DNA of 34,765 bases, from contig CABUCA010000014.1 of NCBI GenBank assembly GCA_902489965.1, positions 1 to 34,765 of the forward strand, read 5' to 3'. Shown piece after piece: positions 30,993-34,765 of the stretch (position 1 is its first letter; each line of letters starts with the position of its first letter). The stretch comes from an uncultured Collinsella sp. (GTDB taxonomy: Bacteria > Actinomycetota > Coriobacteriia > Coriobacteriales > Coriobacteriaceae). The position numbers and the translations under genes were made by a program. The notes under the pieces were generated by a model. It was not told where the DNA came from and did not search any database. It saw nothing but the letters and a program-made list of their open reading frames with translations.

Positions 30993-32363
30993 GTGGCAGA
31001 CAAGAAGGAACTGGCCGCTCGTGTCCTCGAGCTCGTGGGCGGCGCCGATAACGTTGTTATGGCAACGCACTGCATTACAAGGCTCAGATTCAACCTGAAG
31101 GACGATAGCAAGGCAGATCTGGAGGCCCTTAAGACGCTTGACGGCGCCTTGGGCGCGCAGGTTAAAGACGGGCAGTGGCAGGTTATCATCGGCGCCAGCG
31201 TGGGGTCGGTATATGACGAATTGGAGCCCATGCTAGGTGACAGGATGGGTGGCGAGGTCTCCGCCGACGCCGAGCAGCCTGAGCTCCAAAAAGGTTCGGC
31301 TCGCGTATTCGATATCATCACCGGCATCTTCTCCGCTATCATTCCCGCACTGGTGGCGGGAGGCATCGTAAAGGGCATCCTGGCTGCTATCGCGGCTTTT
31401 GGAATCGACACGGGTGCCGGCGACTTTGCGATATTCAATATGATTTCGGATATCCCGTTCTACTTCTTGCCGTTTTTGCTGGCAATGTCTACAGCTGATA
31501 AGTTCCGGGTCAACCGTTCGCTTGCGCTTTGTGTTGCCGGATCGCTGATGTACCCGACCATTGTCAACGCTGTCGGTACGGGCGAGACGCCCCTTGCGCT
31601 GTTCGGTTTTGCGGTGCCGATTTTTAGCTACGCCGATTCCGTGTTCCCGGTTATCTTTGGCGTCATTGGCTTGTCTTTTGTATATCGCGCAATCGACAAA
31701 GTCGTGCCGGATCTTTTTAAGCTCGTTGTCGTTCCGGCGCTCTCCCTTGCTATCGTGATTCCCGTCAACCTGTTTGTGCTCGCTCCGATTGGTGCCTGGT
31801 GCGGTCTTGGTCTTGCCAACGGTATCGTTTGGCTATTCTCGACGTTAGGCCCCGTTGCCGGTTTTCTGCTGGGCTTCTTTATGCCGCTTATCGTGCTCTT
31901 CGGCATGCACCAGTCAACGAGCCCCATCCAGATTTCCAATATCGCAACGCTTGGGTATGACTATCTGCTCCCGATCTCTTTCTGCCATAACCTCGCCGAA
32001 AGCGGTGCGTCTTTTGGTGCAGCCCTGCGCATGACCGACGAAAAGCTCAAGTCCGCTGCAATGACGTGCGCCTTCTCAGCATTTATGGGAATTTCCGAGC
32101 CCGCCTTGTTTACCGTTCAGGTTCCTAACAGGACTCCGCTTATCGCTGCGATGATCGCGGATGGCATTGGCGGTGCGCTTACCGTTGTTCTCGGCGCAAA
32201 GTGCTTCGGCTTTGTTATGCCCGGCATTACCTCGTTGCCCGTTTATGCCGATCCAAGCGGCAATCCCATGAACCTGATCATGATTGTCGTCTGCATCGCT
32301 TTGACTTGGGTTATCTCTGCGGCGCTCTCGTTTGCGCTCTATGGTCGTTTCGACAAAAAGTAA
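30993..32363 (+). CDS. PTS EIIBC permease, beta-glucoside family, lacking EIIA
   Basis: 456 residues. GTG 30993 is preferred because AGGAG lies 8 bases upstream; GTG 30984 overlaps that site. The EIIB domain comes first, with phosphorylated Cys27 (THCITRLRFNL), then a linker and an EIIC domain with about ten membrane segments (IFSAIIPALVAGGIVKG, FGMHQSTSPIQIS). This B-C order is that of BglF/BglP; the C-terminal EIIA domain often present in that family is missing, since the protein ends soon after the last membrane helix (ALYGRFDKK). Phosphate probably comes from the EIIA at 16154. It is paired with the GH1 enzyme and ends at the terminator at 32393-32440. Confidence 0.94.
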   Translation: MADKKELAARVLELVGGADNVVMATHCITRLRFNLKDDSKADLEALKTLDGALGAQVKDGQWQVIIGASVGSVYDELEPMLGDRMGGEVSADAEQPELQKGSARVFDIITGIFSAIIPALVAGGIVKGILAAIAAFGIDTGAGDFAIFNMISDIPFYFLPFLLAMSTADKFRVNRSLALCVAGSLMYPTIVNAVGTGETPLALFGFAVPIFSYADSVFPVIFGVIGLSFVYRAIDKVVPDLFKLVVVPALSLAIVIPVNLFVLAPIGAWCGLGLANGIVWLFSTLGPVAGFLLGFFMPLIVLFGMHQSTSPIQISNIATLGYDYLLPISFCHNLAESGASFGAALRMTDEKLKSAAMTCAFSAFMGISEPALFTVQVPNRTPLIAAMIADGIGGALTVVLGAKCFGFVMPGITSLPVYADPSGNPMNLIMIVVCIALTWVISAALSFALYGRFDKK

Positions 32364-32392
32364 CGACGTTTTGAGATAGACAATATTAATCG

Positions 32393-32440
32393 GCCGCTCG
32401 CCGGGGAATCGTTCTGCGACGCCCCGGCGAGCGGCATTTT
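32393..32440 (+). terminator. Intrinsic terminator of the beta-glucoside operon
   Basis: A 14-bp perfect stem GCCGCTCGCCGGGG (32393-32406) pairs with 32422-32435; ATTTTAT follows. It also separates the operon from the convergent radical SAM gene. Confidence 0.92.
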
Positions 32441-32489
32441 ATTGGTGGGGCGTGTCGTGTCGCCAACGGCGGCATGCCGCCTCGCCGCG

Positions 32490-34631
32490 CTAGTTGCGTC
32501 TGCCGCCTCCGTTGGCGCCCTGACGCCCCTGTGCCGCGCGATTGCGACCGGCAGTGTTCTGCGCGCGGGACATACCGCCGTGACCCTTGCTGCCCTTGGG
32601 TCCCTTGCCGGTGGCGCCACCGTGCGGCTTGCCACCCTTCTTGCCGGTGCCATGCCCACCGCCGGCAGACGTCTCGCCCGGGCGCGGCGGCACGGGACGG
32701 ATCAGACAATGCTTGGTGTAGCCGATCAGGTCGCGACGGCCGGCCTTCTCCAGTGCCTCGCGCACGAGCTTGTAGTTCTCGGGCTTGCGGTACTGGATGA
32801 GCGCGCGCTGCATGGCCTTCTCATGCGGGTCGCGCGCCACATAGATCGGCTCCATGGTGCGCGGATCCACGCCGGTGTAGTACATGCAGGTCGACATGGT
32901 GGACGGTGTGGGGTAGAAGTCCTGCACCTGCTCGGGCATGTAGCCCATGTCGCGCACGGCCTCGGCAAGGTCCACGGCTTCCTTCATCGTCGATCCGGGG
33001 TGGCTCGAGATAAGGTACGGCACCACGTACTGCTTGAGTCCGTACTCGCGGTTAAGGCGCTCAAATTTGCGGCAGAATGCATCGTAGACGGCGCGGCTCG
33101 GCTTGCCCATCACACTCAGCACCGCGTCGCTCACGTGCTCGGGTGCCACGCGTAACTGGCCCGAGACATGGTGCTCCAGCAGCTCGCGCAAAAACTCGTC
33201 CGAGGCATCGGCCATGGTGTAGTCAAAACGGATGCCGCTGCGCACGAAGACCTTTTTGACGCCCGACAGCTGGCGCAGGTCGCGCAACAGCTGCGTGTAG
33301 CCGCTCTCGTCGACCACCATGTTCTTGCACACGCTCGGCCACAGACAGCGCTTGTTCTTGCACACGCCGTGCTTGAGCTGCTTGTCGCAGGCGGGGCGGC
33401 TAAAGTTGGCCGTCGGTCCACCCACGTCGTTGATGTAGCCCTTAAACTCGGGATCGCGCGTGAGCAGCTCGGCCTCGCGCATGATCGAGTCGTGGCTGCG
33501 CATCTGCAACACGCGGCCCTGGTGGAAGGTGAGGGCGCAAAACGAGCACTCGCCAAAGCACCCGCGGTTGGAGCTAATGGAAAACTTGATCTCGGCAAAG
33601 GCCGGCACGCCGCCTGCCGCGTCGTAGTCGGGATGCCAATCGCGTGCGTAGGGGAGTTCGGCAACCTCGTCCATCTCGTCGGTGGTGAGTGTTGCCGACG
33701 GCGGGTTCTGCACCACGTACACGCTGTTGGGATATGGCTCTACCAAGCGATGGCCGGTGATGGGGTCCATATTCTGCTGCTGCACGTTAAAGCTGCGCGC
33801 GTAGTTGAGCTTGTCAGCGGCAAGGTCGTCCCAGCCGGGCAGCAGGTCGTAGTCGTAGACCTCGTCGAGCGAACCCGTGCGGTAAACGGTGCCGTTGATA
33901 TAGGTGATCTGATCGACGGGCAGCCCCGCGTCGAGCGCGTCGGCGATCTCAACGATCGCGTGCTCGCCCATGCCGTAGATGAGGATGTCGGCGCCCGAGT
34001 CGAGCAGCACCGAGCGCTTGAGCTTGTCCTGCCAGTAGTCGTAGTGGGCCAGGCGACGCAGGCTTGCCTCGATGCCACCGATAATGATGGGGGCGTCCTT
34101 AAACGTCTGGCGGATGAGGTTGCCGTAGACCGTGACGGCGCGATTGGGACGGCGCCCCTCCTCGCCACCGGGGGTATAGGCGTCGGTGTGGCGGCGATGC
34201 TTGGTCACCGAATAGTGGTTGACCATGGAGTCCATGTTGCCGGCACTGACGAGAAAGCCTAGGCGCGGCTCGCCGAGCACGGTGATGCTGGCGGGGTCGG
34301 TCCAGTCGGGTTGGCAGATGATGCCCACTTTGTAGCCGTGCGCGTCGAGGACGCGGCTGATGATGGCCATGCCAAAGCTGGGATGGTCCACGTAGGCGTC
34401 GCCGCAGATGTAGACAAAGTCGCACTGGTCCCAGCCGCGTGCATCCATGTCGGCTCGACTGACGGGGAGGAATTTATCGCGGCTCGGACGCCAGGGGCGG
34501 ACGGGCGTCGCTTGGGAATGCTTGGTGCGGGCGACCGTGGCCTGCGCCTTGCCGCCGCGCTTTTGCTGCTGGCCCTGTTTGCCCTGCTGACTGCGCTGGT
34601 TGTTCTGAGCGTGCTGAGGCTTTTTTGCCAC
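32490..34631 (-). CDS. YgiQ-family (UPF0313) radical SAM protein
   Basis: 713 residues from GTG 34631, chosen because GGGAGG lies 4 bases upstream; an in-frame ATG at 34712 precedes a palindrome and lacks a ribosome site. The radical SAM [4Fe-4S] site is Cys358-x3-Cys362-x-x-Cys365 (RGCFGECSFCALT). Family features: FLPVSRADMDARGWDQ at the beginning, SAGNMDSMVNHYS, GGIEASLRRLAHYDYW, and VAPEHVSDAVL. After about residue 650 comes a Gly/Lys/Arg-rich low-complexity tail; the N-terminus is also Gln/Lys-rich. The family is widespread, but its reaction is not established. Monocistronic and convergent with the PTS operon. Confidence 0.94.
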   Translation of the reverse strand: MAKKPQHAQNNQRSQQGKQGQQQKRGGKAQATVARTKHSQATPVRPWRPSRDKFLPVSRADMDARGWDQCDFVYICGDAYVDHPSFGMAIISRVLDAHGYKVGIICQPDWTDPASITVLGEPRLGFLVSAGNMDSMVNHYSVTKHRRHTDAYTPGGEEGRRPNRAVTVYGNLIRQTFKDAPIIIGGIEASLRRLAHYDYWQDKLKRSVLLDSGADILIYGMGEHAIVEIADALDAGLPVDQITYINGTVYRTGSLDEVYDYDLLPGWDDLAADKLNYARSFNVQQQNMDPITGHRLVEPYPNSVYVVQNPPSATLTTDEMDEVAELPYARDWHPDYDAAGGVPAFAEIKFSISSNRGCFGECSFCALTFHQGRVLQMRSHDSIMREAELLTRDPEFKGYINDVGGPTANFSRPACDKQLKHGVCKNKRCLWPSVCKNMVVDESGYTQLLRDLRQLSGVKKVFVRSGIRFDYTMADASDEFLRELLEHHVSGQLRVAPEHVSDAVLSVMGKPSRAVYDAFCRKFERLNREYGLKQYVVPYLISSHPGSTMKEAVDLAEAVRDMGYMPEQVQDFYPTPSTMSTCMYYTGVDPRTMEPIYVARDPHEKAMQRALIQYRKPENYKLVREALEKAGRRDLIGYTKHCLIRPVPPRPGETSAGGGHGTGKKGGKPHGGATGKGPKGSKGHGGMSRAQNTAGRNRAAQGRQGANGGGRRN

Positions 34632-34668
34632 GATCCCTCCCGGTGTTTGTATGCTGCACGTAATTGTA

Positions 34669-34703
34669 ACCAGTCTTTTTGGGACGGGGCTAAAAAGACT
34701 GGT
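34669..34703. repeat. Perfect 12-bp inverted repeat upstream of the radical SAM gene
   Basis: ACCAGTCTTTTT (34669-34680) and AAAAAGACTGGT (34692-34703) surround GGGACGGGGCT. It could be the terminator of the gene further right, an operator, or another dispersed palindrome. It lies 37 bases before the chosen GTG start. Confidence 0.8.
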
Positions 34704-34765
34704 GGAGTACATGGGCTGGCGGACCGGCGTGTCGATGCGGGCACGCCCACGAGCAGGATGTTGCC
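34704..34765. other. Right edge of the window, no gene assigned
   Basis: 62 bases remain. They can be read open in more than one frame on both strands, so the neighbouring gene cannot be identified from them. Confidence 0.5.

Overview
The window is high-GC, gene-dense bacterial DNA that looks like a gut anaerobe of the class Coriobacteriia, most likely Collinsella or a close relative. This is inferred from the gene set ([FeFe] hydrogenase, several PTS systems, EFR1-type ferredoxin, CsoR/CopA) and from several families of dispersed palindromic repeats. No rRNA, tRNA, phage, insertion sequence or CRISPR-Cas locus was found. 26 protein genes are supported, one cut by the left edge.

Layout. 1-2760: tail of a GltD-like flavoprotein, a gene of unknown function, and an AbiEi/DUF559-like gene (1540-2610) flanked by an unusual array of inverted repeats (four units upstream, two downstream). 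2910-4903: an amidohydrolase and, convergent to it, a small membrane zinc-ribbon protein. 5050-8244: a copper operon on the minus strand (copA, copZ, csoR) with a CsoR-type operator inside the copA promoter. 8417-11748: a membrane Ser/Thr kinase with a DUF6273-like outer domain and an FHA protein, separated by a terminator and a 61-bp dyad. 12143-14454: DEAD-box RNA helicase with a long RGG-rich tail. 14565-15886: a MITE-like element, repeats and an EFR1 ferredoxin. 15989-20711: an alpha-glucoside PTS operon (EIIA, BglG/LicT antiterminator, EIICB, GH4 6-phospho-alpha-glucosidase) headed by a likely RAT/terminator switch. 20898-26973: a GltD-like flavoprotein, an [FeFe] hydrogenase, a Tat lipoprotein substrate-binding protein and a fused permease-ATPase, with overlapping or nearly touching genes. 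27030-28348: an orphan RelB/DinJ-like antitoxin behind a 10-bp-phased operator, then a CPBP protease-like protein. 28357-32440: AraC regulator divergent from a beta-glucoside GH1 + PTS EIIBC pair. 32490-34631: YgiQ-type radical SAM protein.

How the genes fit together. Neither PTS permease carries an EIIA domain, so the separate EIIA at 16154 may serve both. The hydrogenase pair would exchange electrons between H2 and NAD(P)H; an ABC importer of unknown substrate is apparently co-transcribed with it. The repeat families (called A to D here) sit in almost every intergenic gap. One has supplied the C-terminus of the RelB-like antitoxin. The most unusual structure is the strictly spaced alternating array around the AbiEi/nuclease-like gene.
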